DNA of 7,220 nt from Acidimicrobiia bacterium (GCA_003230435.1 QIDW01000236.1:1-7220); one strand, 5' to 3'; positions 1 through 6,174 are shown, numbered from the stretch's first letter. The notes: generated by a model from the letters alone, not told the origin. Made by a program: numbers and translations.

Positions 1-159
1 AACGTGAGATTCGCCAGGGCGGAGCAGATCAAGAAGTTTCGAATGATCCCCAAGGAGCTGGATCATGAGGATGGTGAGCTGACCGCCACCCAGAAGCTGA
101 AACGGGCCGCCATAGACTCGATGTTTGGCGACCTGATCGAGGGCATGTACGGGTCGTGA
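1..159 (+). CDS. Acyl-CoA synthetase (AMP-forming), C-terminal end only
   Basis: This is the last 52 codons of a gene that begins before the window and ends at TGA 157-159. The peptide has the look of the C-terminal subdomain of long-chain acyl-CoA synthetases: a basic stretch after EQIKKFRMIPKEL, then ELTATQKLKR, and a final helix ending DLIEGMY. In this family the Lys in the T-x-K-x-K/R segment (A10 motif) contacts the adenylate. Such enzymes join a carboxylic acid to CoA, with ATP becoming AMP and pyrophosphate. The stop overlaps the livH GTG by 3 nt, so the two genes are almost certainly co-transcribed and translationally coupled. Chain-length or aromatic specificity cannot be read from this fragment. 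The family call is fairly secure and the substrate is not. Confidence 0.8.
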   Translation, partial: NVRFARAEQIKKFRMIPKELDHEDGELTATQKLKRAAIDSMFGDLIEGMYGS

Positions 160-1136
160 CTCCCGGTCTTCTGATCCTTGCCCAGGCTGATGCCTCCAGC
201 GTGGACAGGTTTCTTCAGATGTTGGTCAACGGTCTGGCCGTGGGGACCGTCTATGCGCTCTTGGCAATGGGCTTCGTCATCATTTTCAAGGCCACCCAGG
301 TCCTCAACTTCGCCCACGGAGCCCTAGTGGCGATCGGTGCGTTTCTCGTCGCCATCGTCGCCGTCGACCTCGACATTCCTGGTCGGTGGATGCCCGGTGC
401 GGCCGAGTGGTTGACCTGGAGCCTCGCTGCGGTCGTCGGCGTGGTGCTTGGCGGCATGCTTGGGCTGCTTCTCGAACGTCTGTTTATTCGTCCCATGGTC
501 GGCGAGCCCCTGTTCCAGGTCGCAATTCTCACCGTCGGGCTCGACATCGTCCTTCGCACCGTCGTTGACGACATCGCCGGGCTCGACGGACGGCCCCTGG
601 CCGATCCATGGGGGATTTCGACTGCGACGTTCGGAAACGTGATCATCCCTCACACTCAGTTGGTTCAGTTCGGTGTCACCGCGTTCACGGTCGCTGCGCT
701 TGCCGTCTTCTTTAGATCTCGAACCGGTGTGGCCATGCGCGCCACTGCTTTCGACCAGGAGGCGGCACGAGCGCAAGGAATCAAGGTTGGTCGGATCTTC
801 GGTCTCTCCTGGTTCCTGGTAGCTTTGCTGGCCGGGATCGCCGGCATATTCGTCTCAATCTTCCCCAGGGCTGCCGGGGTCAGCAGTGCTACCGCCTTTG
901 TGGCTTTTCGCGCTTTTCCCGCCATCATCCTCGGCGGCCTCGATTCGGTAGTGGGGGCCGTGGTTGGTGGTCTGATCATCGGGATCGCCGAATCGTCGGC
1001 GAGCGTCTATCTGGTCGAGTTCGACAACATCCTCGGAACGGGCTTCTCGGCGATCATCGGCTACGTGATCATGATGATCGTCTTGTTGGTAAGGCCGTAC
1101 GGGTTGTTTGGAACCGAGGAGATCAGGCGAGTATGA
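156..1136 (+). CDS. livH: Branched-chain-type ABC transporter permease LivH
   Basis: This 326-aa integral membrane protein is one of the two channel subunits of a HAAT-family importer. Family hallmarks are the first membrane segment (NGLAVGTVYALLAMGF), the following VLNFAHGAL motif, a cytoplasmic coupling loop with the EAA-like MRATAFDQEAARAQGI, and a last segment ending in VRPYGLFG, all typical of LivH. The chosen GTG start at 156 overlaps the upstream TGA (GTGA), with a weak GAGGG 12 nt upstream. An in-frame GTG at 201 would give MDRFLQMLVNGL, which matches common LivH N-termini better but has no good ribosome binding site, so the true start may be 45 nt downstream. The stop at 1134-1136 overlaps the livM ATG (ATGA). 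Substrate is unknown; the ligase neighbour hints at a carboxylic acid. Confidence 0.92.
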   Translation: MTPGLLILAQADASSVDRFLQMLVNGLAVGTVYALLAMGFVIIFKATQVLNFAHGALVAIGAFLVAIVAVDLDIPGRWMPGAAEWLTWSLAAVVGVVLGGMLGLLLERLFIRPMVGEPLFQVAILTVGLDIVLRTVVDDIAGLDGRPLADPWGISTATFGNVIIPHTQLVQFGVTAFTVAALAVFFRSRTGVAMRATAFDQEAARAQGIKVGRIFGLSWFLVALLAGIAGIFVSIFPRAAGVSSATAFVAFRAFPAIILGGLDSVVGAVVGGLIIGIAESSASVYLVEFDNILGTGFSAIIGYVIMMIVLLVRPYGLFGTEEIRRV

Positions 1137-2368
1137 GGGGTCGCCCACTTCTTTACACCTCCTATGAGGGCGACCAAGCGCTGCTCAACACTTGGACCAA
1201 GAAGACCGTGTTCGGGCTGATGATGTTGCTGCTCATCTTGCTTCCGCTTGGGGTGGTTCCTGGCTTCACATGGGCTGCCTCAAACAGTTGGATGCTGGTT
1301 TTCAGCCAAGTGTCCATCTTCTTGATCGCCGCCCTTGGACTCAATCTTCTGACGGGCCTCGCCGGCCAGGTGTCATTGGGGCATGCGTTCTTCATGGGAG
1401 TGGGTGCTTACACGGCGGCGATTCTCGGTGGTCCCGAGGGTCCATTGTGGGGTCTGGGCCTTCCGATCTGGGTCTGGTTGCCCGCAGCCGGCATGGTGGC
1501 TGCCCTCGTGGGCGTTGCGATTGCACCGACCTCCTTTCGGGTCCGCGGTCTTTATCTAGCCATTGTCACCCTGGGGTTGGTGTTCATAGGTGAGCATCTG
1601 TTCCGGAATTTCGACTTCATCTCAGGTGGGTCGCAGTCCGGCAGGGCATTTCCTCCTTTCGAGTTCAAGTTCTGGAAAGAGGAAACCCCGTTGGTGGACT
1701 TCTCCACAGATGGTTCCTGGTTCGGAGTTGAGCTCTCCAGTCAAGCCAAGACCTTCTATCTGATGTTGACGATCGCCGTCGTTGCCGGTTTGGTCGCCAA
1801 GAACATCCAGCGAACCAGAGCAGGAAGGGCGTTCCAGTCGATCAGAGACCGTGATGTCGCTGCCGAGATCACCGGAGTAGACGAGTTCCGCTATAAAACG
1901 CTTGCGTTTGCCCTCTCCTCGTTTTTCGCCGGCGTGTCGGGTGCCTTGTTCGCTTCGTTTGTCGGCCGCACGATTCCTGAAGCCTTCGGCCTGGCCTTAT
2001 CGATCGAGATCATCGCCATCGTGCTGATCGGTGGTGCTGGTGTGGTATCAGGAATGGCATTGGGGTCGCTGTTCGTCATCGTCCTCCCGTTGCTGGTGCT
2101 CAACTTCACCGAGTGGCTCACCACCGTCGCCAAGACCGGAGACGGGATTGCGCAGAGCATCGCCGACTTCGTGGTGGCGACTAGCAGCTTTGATCCCGGT
2201 CTGATCAGCTCCATACCAGGGGTGAGCCCAGGCTTGAATGTGTTCCAGGTGAATCAGGTCCTCTATGGTTTGCTCATTATTGGGTTCATCATCTTCGAGC
2301 CTTTAGGGCTTTTCGGGATCTGGATCAGGATTCGCAACTACTGGAAGGGTTGGCCGTTCACTTATTGA
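1133..2368 (+). CDS. livM: Branched-chain-type ABC transporter permease LivM
   Basis: This 411-aa membrane protein is the second channel subunit and pairs with LivH. After a hydrophilic cytoplasmic N-terminus of about 25 residues (with YEGDQALLNT), it shows the LivM signature GLNLLTGLAGQVSLGHAFF followed by MGVGAY. A later coupling loop reads FQSIRDRDVAAEITGV, and YKTLAFALSSFFAGVSGAL follows. The C-terminus FEPLGLFGIW...WKGWPFTY is also family-like. It is longer than E. coli-type LivM cores would need, mainly because of a soluble insertion around residues 165-200 and another before the last segment. The ATG overlaps the livH stop by 4 nt, and GAGGAG at 1116-1121 lies 11 nt upstream. No lesions were seen. 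Confidence 0.92.
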   Translation: MRGRPLLYTSYEGDQALLNTWTKKTVFGLMMLLLILLPLGVVPGFTWAASNSWMLVFSQVSIFLIAALGLNLLTGLAGQVSLGHAFFMGVGAYTAAILGGPEGPLWGLGLPIWVWLPAAGMVAALVGVAIAPTSFRVRGLYLAIVTLGLVFIGEHLFRNFDFISGGSQSGRAFPPFEFKFWKEETPLVDFSTDGSWFGVELSSQAKTFYLMLTIAVVAGLVAKNIQRTRAGRAFQSIRDRDVAAEITGVDEFRYKTLAFALSSFFAGVSGALFASFVGRTIPEAFGLALSIEIIAIVLIGGAGVVSGMALGSLFVIVLPLLVLNFTEWLTTVAKTGDGIAQSIADFVVATSSFDPGLISSIPGVSPGLNVFQVNQVLYGLLIIGFIIFEPLGLFGIWIRIRNYWKGWPFTY

Positions 2369-2372
2369 GCGG

Positions 2373-2383
2373 CCGTTAAACGG
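2373..2383. promoter_or_regulatory. 11-bp palindrome upstream of livK (possible operator)
   Basis: CCGTT-A-AACGG is a perfect palindrome around a central A, lying 5 bp after the livM stop. The GGCCGTT that contains its left half also occurs at 2352-2358, at the end of livM. With a 1-nt centre it cannot fold as an RNA hairpin, so a role would have to be as a DNA-binding site. No convincing promoter was found beside it, and chance is a real alternative. Confidence 0.2.
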
Positions 2384-2403
2384 AGGAGTCAATAGCTCCT
2401 CCG
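2381..2403 (+). promoter_or_regulatory. RNA hairpin between livM and livK
   Basis: The arms CGGAGGAG (2381-2388) and CTCCTCCG (2396-2403) are perfectly complementary over 8 bp and enclose a 7-nt loop (TCAATAG) whose ends could add a G-U pair. No T-run follows, so it is not a standard intrinsic terminator. The 3' arm resembles an anti-Shine-Dalgarno sequence, and part of it (TCCTC, 2397-2401) could instead pair with GAGGA at 2413-2417 in the livK ribosome binding site. It may stabilise mRNA or tune livK expression; this is inferred from the sequence alone. Confidence 0.5.
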
Positions 2404-2411
2404 GTGAGAGA

Positions 2412-2417
2412 AGAGGA
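2412..2417 (+). promoter_or_regulatory. Ribosome binding site of livK
   Basis: AGAGGA lies 9 nt before ATG 2427 within a purine-rich stretch, and supports that start. The second ATG at 2433 (two codons later) would be 15 nt away. The hairpin arm just upstream could pair with it in an alternative fold. Confidence 0.55.
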
Positions 2418-2426
2418 AGAAAACGC

Positions 2427-3818
2427 ATGAGTATGAAAACCAGGTGGTTCGCGATTCTCCTGGTGATGGGGTTGGTTGTCGCGGCGTGCAGCCCGGCAGC
2501 AGACGAGACCACCGCCACCACGGAAGCCGAAACCACCGTAACCACCGAGGCGGCTGAGACGCCTGATACAACGGAGGCTGAAACTCCCGAGACCACGGAG
2601 CCAGCGGACGACATGATACTGACTGACGTTGGTGTCGACGTCGATAACAAGGTGATCAAGGTCGGATATCTGTCCGACCTGAGTGGTCCTTTCGCGGCCC
2701 TCGTCGGAGCGATCAATGTTGGCGCCGAGTTCTACTGGACGCAGCTCAACGCCGCTGGCGGAATCGCCGGCTGGACTGTTGAGATGGTCGTCCGGGACAC
2801 AGGGTACGACGCCACCCTCCATACCCAGTTCTACGAGGAGCTGTCCGAGGAGACGGTGATGATCGGTCAGAGCACCGGTTCACCGCAGACGGTAGGCATC
2901 AACGAAGCTCTCCAGGCAGATGGAGTTCTGGCGATTCCGCTGACCTGGTACTCGGGCTGGAGCGACGACTCGATCAACTCCAACCTCATCCACCACGGGA
3001 TGAACTACTGCGTCGAAGCACAAAACATCCTCGGGTACATCAGCGACAACAACGATGTGTCCACGATCGCGATTGCTTCGATCGGGGGTGACTATGGGCT
3101 CGACTCAGCGGCTGGCGCCGCTCAGGCGGCTGCCGCCCTTGGTCTCGAAGTCGTCTACGACGGCACTGGTGCCATCGTGGCACTGCCAGAGGGCCCAGGC
3201 AATCCCGACGAGATCGCTAACGCGATCGTTAAGGCCGATCCGGACATTGTGTTCCTCACTGGCCGGTCACAGGACACGGAGGCGATCTATAGCGCGGCCG
3301 TCGGTCAGGGTCTAGAGGCGACTTGGACCGGAGCCTTCCCAACCTACAGCCCACGCTTCATTGCGCCGGGCTCACCGATCGCTGAGCAGGCAGCACGAGA
3401 CTTCATTCTCAACATCCCATGGACGCCTTGGGCGGCTGGGACCGATGGGATCAACGCCTTCAAGGAGGCTGTCCTCGGCGCTGGGATTCCGGCGACGGAG
3501 TTCTACACAGAGGGCGCACTCGAGGCAACGATCATTCATCAGATCTTGGCAGCGGCCATCGCTAACGGTGACCTGACCCAAGGTGGTGTCCTCAGCGCGG
3601 CGAAGAGCATCGAGAACATGGATCTCGGAGGATTGGCTCCAAACGAGGTATACGTTGGTGACATGAACGCCCAGTTGCAAAGAGTGGCAAATATTGTCGC
3701 TCCCGATCCTGAGGATCTACTTGCTGGCGGTACCGGCTTCTCGCTCGTCGAAGCCAATTACACCAACCCGTTGGTGGCTGACTACGACTTCACCGGCGCC
3801 TGTTACGCACTCGGATAG
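2427..3818 (+). CDS. livK: Substrate-binding lipoprotein of branched-chain-type ABC importer (LivK-like)
   Basis: This 463-aa extracytoplasmic receptor delivers ligand to LivHM. The N-terminus is a lipoprotein signal: basic MSMKTR, a hydrophobic core, then the lipobox VAAC with lipidated Cys21. A Thr/Glu-rich linker covers residues 22-62. The periplasmic-binding-protein type 1 (Peripla_BP_6) fold starts near residue 76 (VIKVGYLSDLSGPFA) and runs to the end. The segment MIGQSTGSPQTVGINEAL occupies the place where family members use Ser/Thr to hold the ligand carboxylate. Two further cysteines, in MNYCVEAQ and in the C-terminal GACYALG, could form a disulfide. It is long for the family, mostly because of signal and linker. 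Hairpins flank the gene on both sides, which fits separate control of the abundant receptor. The ligand cannot be named; the upstream CoA ligase points away from a confident Leu/Ile/Val call. Confidence 0.9.
   Translation: MSMKTRWFAILLVMGLVVAACSPAADETTATTEAETTVTTEAAETPDTTEAETPETTEPADDMILTDVGVDVDNKVIKVGYLSDLSGPFAALVGAINVGAEFYWTQLNAAGGIAGWTVEMVVRDTGYDATLHTQFYEELSEETVMIGQSTGSPQTVGINEALQADGVLAIPLTWYSGWSDDSINSNLIHHGMNYCVEAQNILGYISDNNDVSTIAIASIGGDYGLDSAAGAAQAAAALGLEVVYDGTGAIVALPEGPGNPDEIANAIVKADPDIVFLTGRSQDTEAIYSAAVGQGLEATWTGAFPTYSPRFIAPGSPIAEQAARDFILNIPWTPWAAGTDGINAFKEAVLGAGIPATEFYTEGALEATIIHQILAAAIANGDLTQGGVLSAAKSIENMDLGGLAPNEVYVGDMNAQLQRVANIVAPDPEDLLAGGTGFSLVEANYTNPLVADYDFTGACYALG
2490..2612 (+). 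repeat. Thr/Glu-rich degenerate repeat encoding the LivK surface linker
   Basis: Codons 22-62 of livK encode a low-complexity stretch with 14 Thr and 9 Glu. The triplet TTE recurs at residues 31, 39, 48 and 56, a period of 8-9 residues, with variants such as TTEAET and ETPETTEP. It links the lipidated cysteine to the folded domain and probably spans the cell wall. Thr-rich tethers in actinobacterial lipoproteins can be O-glycosylated, which would be inference here. Confidence 0.7.
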
Positions 3819-3832
3819 TCAGATAAACCCAT

Positions 3833-3862
3833 GGAAGGGCGGGCATCTCTGTCCGCCCTTCC
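3833..3862 (+). terminator. Strong hairpin after livK (attenuator or mRNA-stabilising stem)
   Basis: The arm GGAAGGGCGGGCA (3833-3845) pairs with TGTCCGCCCTTCC (3850-3862), giving 13 bp with a single G-U pair and a TCTC tetraloop. It starts 14 nt after the livK stop and ends 18 nt before livF. The downstream sequence CAACCAATG has no T-run, so full intrinsic termination is doubtful. A stem at the 3' end of a binding-protein gene commonly protects that part of the message or lowers read-through to the ATPase genes. The structure is clear; the role is inferred. Confidence 0.65.
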
Positions 3863-3880
3863 CAACCAATGATGTCCTGA

Positions 3881-4672
3881 ATGCTGAGTGTCGAAAACCT
3901 CGAAGTCGTCTACAACGATGTGGTCTTGGTCTTGCGCGGTATCTCCATCGAGGTGCCGGACGGGAAGATCGTGGCGCTGCTTGGTGCCAACGGCGCCGGC
4001 AAGACCACCACGCTGCGCGCCATCACCGGACTTCTCGACATTCACGAGGGTGACGTCACCAAGGGTGAGATCCACTTCAACGGGGTCGACATCACCGAGG
4101 AGGATCCCTCGAAGCGGGTGATTCGTGGCATCTCCCAGGTCATGGAGGGTCGCCGGGTTTTAGCCGAGTTGACGGTCGACGACAATCTGAAGGCCGGGGC
4201 CTACATCAACAGGAGTGCTTCCAAGGTCAAGGCTTCATACGGCCGGGTGATGACCATGTTCCCGAGGCTGGCCGACCGGAAGACGGCCACCGCCGGATAC
4301 CTGTCGGGTGGTGAGCAGCAGATGCTGGTAATCGGCCGGGCCCTCATGCAGGATCCGAAGCTGCTCATCCTCGACGAGCCCTCCCTGGGACTTGCCCCAC
4401 TCCTCGTCCAAGAAGTCAGAGACGTGATCGTCGACATAAACAGTCAGGGTGTTTCAGTTCTGTTGATCGAGCAGAACGCCAATATGGCGCTGACGATCGC
4501 CGACCACGGTTACATCATGGAGAACGGGAAGATGGTTATGGACGGCGACCCCGCTCGGCTGCTCAAAGATGAGGACGTCAAGGAGTTCTACCTGGGTCTT
4601 CACGCCACCGGCGAACAGAAGTCGTTCCGCGATGTGAAACACTACAAGCGTCGCAAGAGGTGGCTGTCGTGA
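3881..4672 (+). CDS. livF: Branched-chain-type ABC transporter ATPase LivF
   Basis: This 263-aa cytoplasmic ABC ATPase is the partner of LivG. Motifs in order: Tyr11 (A-loop position), Walker A GANGAGKT (35-42), Q-loop ISQVMEGRRVL (84-94), signature LSGGEQQ (141-147), Walker B LLILDEPSLGLAP (161-173, with D165 and E166), and IEQNANMAL at the H-loop position. Gln in place of His there is usual for LivF. The C-terminal tail (SFRDVKHYKRRKRWLS) resembles that of LivF copies found beside acyl-CoA ligase genes. ATG 3881 is the first possible start, because an in-frame TGA lies at 3878-3880; no Shine-Dalgarno sequence precedes it. The stop overlaps the livG GTG by 4 nt. All ATP-binding motifs expected of LivF are intact. 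Confidence 0.93.
   Translation: MLSVENLEVVYNDVVLVLRGISIEVPDGKIVALLGANGAGKTTTLRAITGLLDIHEGDVTKGEIHFNGVDITEEDPSKRVIRGISQVMEGRRVLAELTVDDNLKAGAYINRSASKVKASYGRVMTMFPRLADRKTATAGYLSGGEQQMLVIGRALMQDPKLLILDEPSLGLAPLLVQEVRDVIVDINSQGVSVLLIEQNANMALTIADHGYIMENGKMVMDGDPARLLKDEDVKEFYLGLHATGEQKSFRDVKHYKRRKRWLS
4655..4660 (+). promoter_or_regulatory. Ribosome binding site of livG
   Basis: AAGAGG inside the end of livF lies 8 nt before GTG 4669 and directly touches the other possible GTG at 4660. The spacing decides for 4669, which also forms a GTGA overlap with the livF stop like the one at livH. Confidence 0.6.
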
Positions 4673-5478
4673 GTGGCCGACTGCTCAAACGCAGGGCCAA
4701 AAGGTCCGGATCCAAAGATTACGACCACATACTCGAAGTCAAAGACGTCCATCTCGCCTTCAAGGGTGTCAAAGCCATCGACGGTGTGTCCTTCCACGTC
4801 GACGATGGTGAGCTTTTCGCGATCATCGGCCCCAACGGCGCCGGCAAGACTTCACTGTTCAATTCGATCAACCAGGTCTATAAGCCTCAGGATGGCGACA
4901 TCTTGTGGAAGGGCGAGTCTCTCAGTGGTCTCAGACCCAACAAGACAGCCGAACTGGGAATTGCTCGCACGTTTCAGAACATCGCTCTCTACCCGCACAT
5001 GACGGTGATCGAGAACATCCTTGCCGGCCGACACGTCCGGATGGAGGCTGGCTGGTTGGCCGGGTCGGTCTGGTGGGGCAAAGCCAAGACCGAGGAGATC
5101 GAAAACCGGGGGATCGTCGAGGACATCATTGACTTCCTCGAGATCGAGCAGTGGAGAAAGTATCCGGTCGGCCTGCTTCCCTATGGCATTCAGAAGCGGG
5201 TTGAACTGGGACGGGCCCTGGCCATGGATCCGGCAGTCGCGGGCATGAATCTCGAGGAGACCGAGGACATGGCCCGGTTCATACTCGATGTCCAGGACGA
5301 GTTGGGGATCGCCATCATCCTCGTCGAACATGACATGGGCCTGGTAATGGACATCGCCGACAGAATTCTCGTGGTCGACTTCGGCAGGCCCATCGCTCTT
5401 GGTTCTCCGACCGAGGTTCAAGGGAACCCGAACGTGATCAAGGCATACCTGGGCGAAGAACTCGAGACCGCTCCTTGA
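4669..5478 (+). CDS. livG: Branched-chain-type ABC transporter ATPase LivG, Walker B segment missing
   Basis: This 269-aa ABC ATPase is read from GTG 4669; GTG 4660 would add three residues and is badly placed relative to the ribosome binding site. A basic N-terminal extension of about 20 residues precedes the fold. Motifs present: Walker A GPNGAGKT (54-61), Q-loop ARTFQNIALYPHMT (99-112), signature-equivalent LPYGIQKRVELGRAL (170-184), D-loop region VAGMNLEE (190-197) and H-loop ILVEHDM (217-223, His221). Between ALAMDP (183-188) and VAGMN the family has a hydrophobic strand ending Asp-Glu-Pro (Walker B plus catalytic Glu); here only Ala189 separates them. The frame stays open on both sides and no other frame encodes the missing piece, so this looks like an in-frame loss of about 7-9 codons near 5230-5238. 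The product should be inactive or strongly impaired as an ATPase. Sequencing or assembly error is the main alternative. Confidence 0.85.
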   Translation: MSGRLLKRRAKRSGSKDYDHILEVKDVHLAFKGVKAIDGVSFHVDDGELFAIIGPNGAGKTSLFNSINQVYKPQDGDILWKGESLSGLRPNKTAELGIARTFQNIALYPHMTVIENILAGRHVRMEAGWLAGSVWWGKAKTEEIENRGIVEDIIDFLEIEQWRKYPVGLLPYGIQKRVELGRALAMDPAVAGMNLEETEDMARFILDVQDELGIAIILVEHDMGLVMDIADRILVVDFGRPIALGSPTEVQGNPNVIKAYLGEELETAP

Positions 5479-5514
5479 CCACCCCCCTGGAGACGGGATT
5501 CGCTTTCCTAATGC

Positions 5515-5558
5515 ATGGCGCGTCGCATGCGACCTTTTGGCCGCGTAGAACGCGCCAT
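5515..5558. repeat. Nested inverted repeats in the convergent livG/bioY gap
   Basis: The 118-bp gap between the two stop codons (5479-5596) contains a 9-bp perfect inverted repeat, ATGGCGCGT (5515-5523) and ACGCGCCAT (5550-5558), 26 nt apart. A 12-bp perfect palindrome GTCGCATGCGAC (5522-5533) and a CGCGT-AGA-ACGCG hairpin (5542-5554) lie inside or overlap it. The folds compete with one another and no T-run follows on either strand. It may help separate convergent transcripts, but function is unproven. No small gene was seen in the gap. Confidence 0.45.
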
Positions 5559-5591
5559 AGTCGGGTTTCAACGTCTAGATCAGGCTAGAAA

Positions 5592-5610
5592 TGGGGTTAG
5601 CGTTCCCCCA
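5592..5610 (-). terminator. Weak candidate terminator at the end of bioY
   Basis: On the - strand a 5-bp stem (plus-strand arms 5592-5596 TGGGG and 5606-5610 CCCCA) with a 9-nt loop spans the bioY stop codon and is followed by ATTTCT. The stem is short and the T-tract poor, so this is only a tentative call. Confidence 0.2.
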
Positions 5611-6166
5611 ACAGTCGCCAGGCTCCAGGCAGGAGGAGTCCGGCGCCGGCGGCCTTCACGAGGTCACCTAGGAGGAATGGAACCACACCCTTCTCGATGG
5701 CCTCGAGCAGGGGCCACCCGGTGGCCAGCATCAGCCCAATCACCCCGAACAGGTAGATCACGGCCGATCCGAGAACAAACGCCGTGAACATGGTGGCAAA
5801 GTTTCGATCATGTCGGCGCTCTGCCATCCATCCGACCAGACCGGCGGCAAAGATGAACCCGATCAAGTATCCCCCGGTCGCCCCCCTGATTACCTCCAAA
5901 CCGCCCGAAGCTTCGGAGAACACGGGGAAGCCGAGGGCTCCGACCGCTACGTACAGCATCTGCCCGGCGGCTCCGAGCTTCCAACCCAGTGCCGCACCGG
6001 TGAGCAACACGGCGAATGTCTGGCCTGTAATAGGGACCGGTGTGAAGGGGAGTTGAACGCGCCATTGAGCGGCGAAGGCGGTCAGACCTGCGGCCGCAAC
6101 CACCAACAGGACTGAAACCACTCTCGTTTGGGGGAGGACCCTCTGACTGATTACTGCTGTGGTCAT
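5597..6166 (-). CDS. bioY: Biotin ECF transporter S-component BioY
   Basis: This 189-aa integral membrane protein is the substrate-specific subunit of the ECF-type biotin importer. It is hydrophobic throughout with about six membrane segments. BioY hallmarks are the first conserved block VQLPFTPVPITGQTF (37-51) followed by LLTGAALG, then GALGFPVF (76-83), GATGGYLIGF (95-104) and LLGDLVKA (165-172) near the C-terminus. Length is normal for the family. ATG at 6166-6164 is supported by GGAGAG 8 nt upstream. No energising subunits (BioM/BioN or EcfAAT) lie beside it, so it must use a module encoded elsewhere or act alone, as reported for some BioY proteins. It is convergent with livG and divergent from the protease gene. 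A promoter with an overlapping palindrome lies just upstream, consistent with biotin-responsive control that I cannot assign to a particular regulator. Confidence 0.93.
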   Translation of the reverse strand: MTTAVISQRVLPQTRVVSVLLVVAAAGLTAFAAQWRVQLPFTPVPITGQTFAVLLTGAALGWKLGAAGQMLYVAVGALGFPVFSEASGGLEVIRGATGGYLIGFIFAAGLVGWMAERRHDRNFATMFTAFVLGSAVIYLFGVIGLMLATGWPLLEAIEKGVVPFLLGDLVKAAGAGLLLPGAWRLLGER

Positions 6167-6174
6167 CGTTTTAA

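Noticed and set aside
2365..2394. Internal promoter before livK (TTGAGC with a weak downstream box)
   Set aside because: The -35-like hexamer matches only 4 of 6 positions and no acceptable -10 lies at the right distance.
3694..4053. A 119-codon + strand frame bridging livK, the hairpin and livF
   Set aside because: It overlaps two well-supported genes in another frame, and its Arg/His-rich sequence is typical of an out-of-frame shadow.
5180..5260. A frameshift as the cause of the missing Walker B
   Set aside because: Homology to LivG continues in the same frame on both sides, and reading the other two + strand frames gives no hydrophobic-Asp-Glu-Pro peptide.
4669..5478. Calling livG a pseudogene
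   Set aside because: The frame is uninterrupted, other motifs are well kept, and the lesion might be a sequence error, so I keep it as a CDS with a missing Walker B.
4852..5571. A 239-codon open frame on the - strand opposite livG
   Set aside because: livG motifs on the + strand are clear over the same stretch; the antisense product resembles no family and has no ribosome binding site.
5479..5596. Attachment site, insertion-sequence end or small gene in the convergent gap
   Set aside because: No integrase, transposase, target duplication or start with ribosome binding site is visible; only the inverted repeats are supported.
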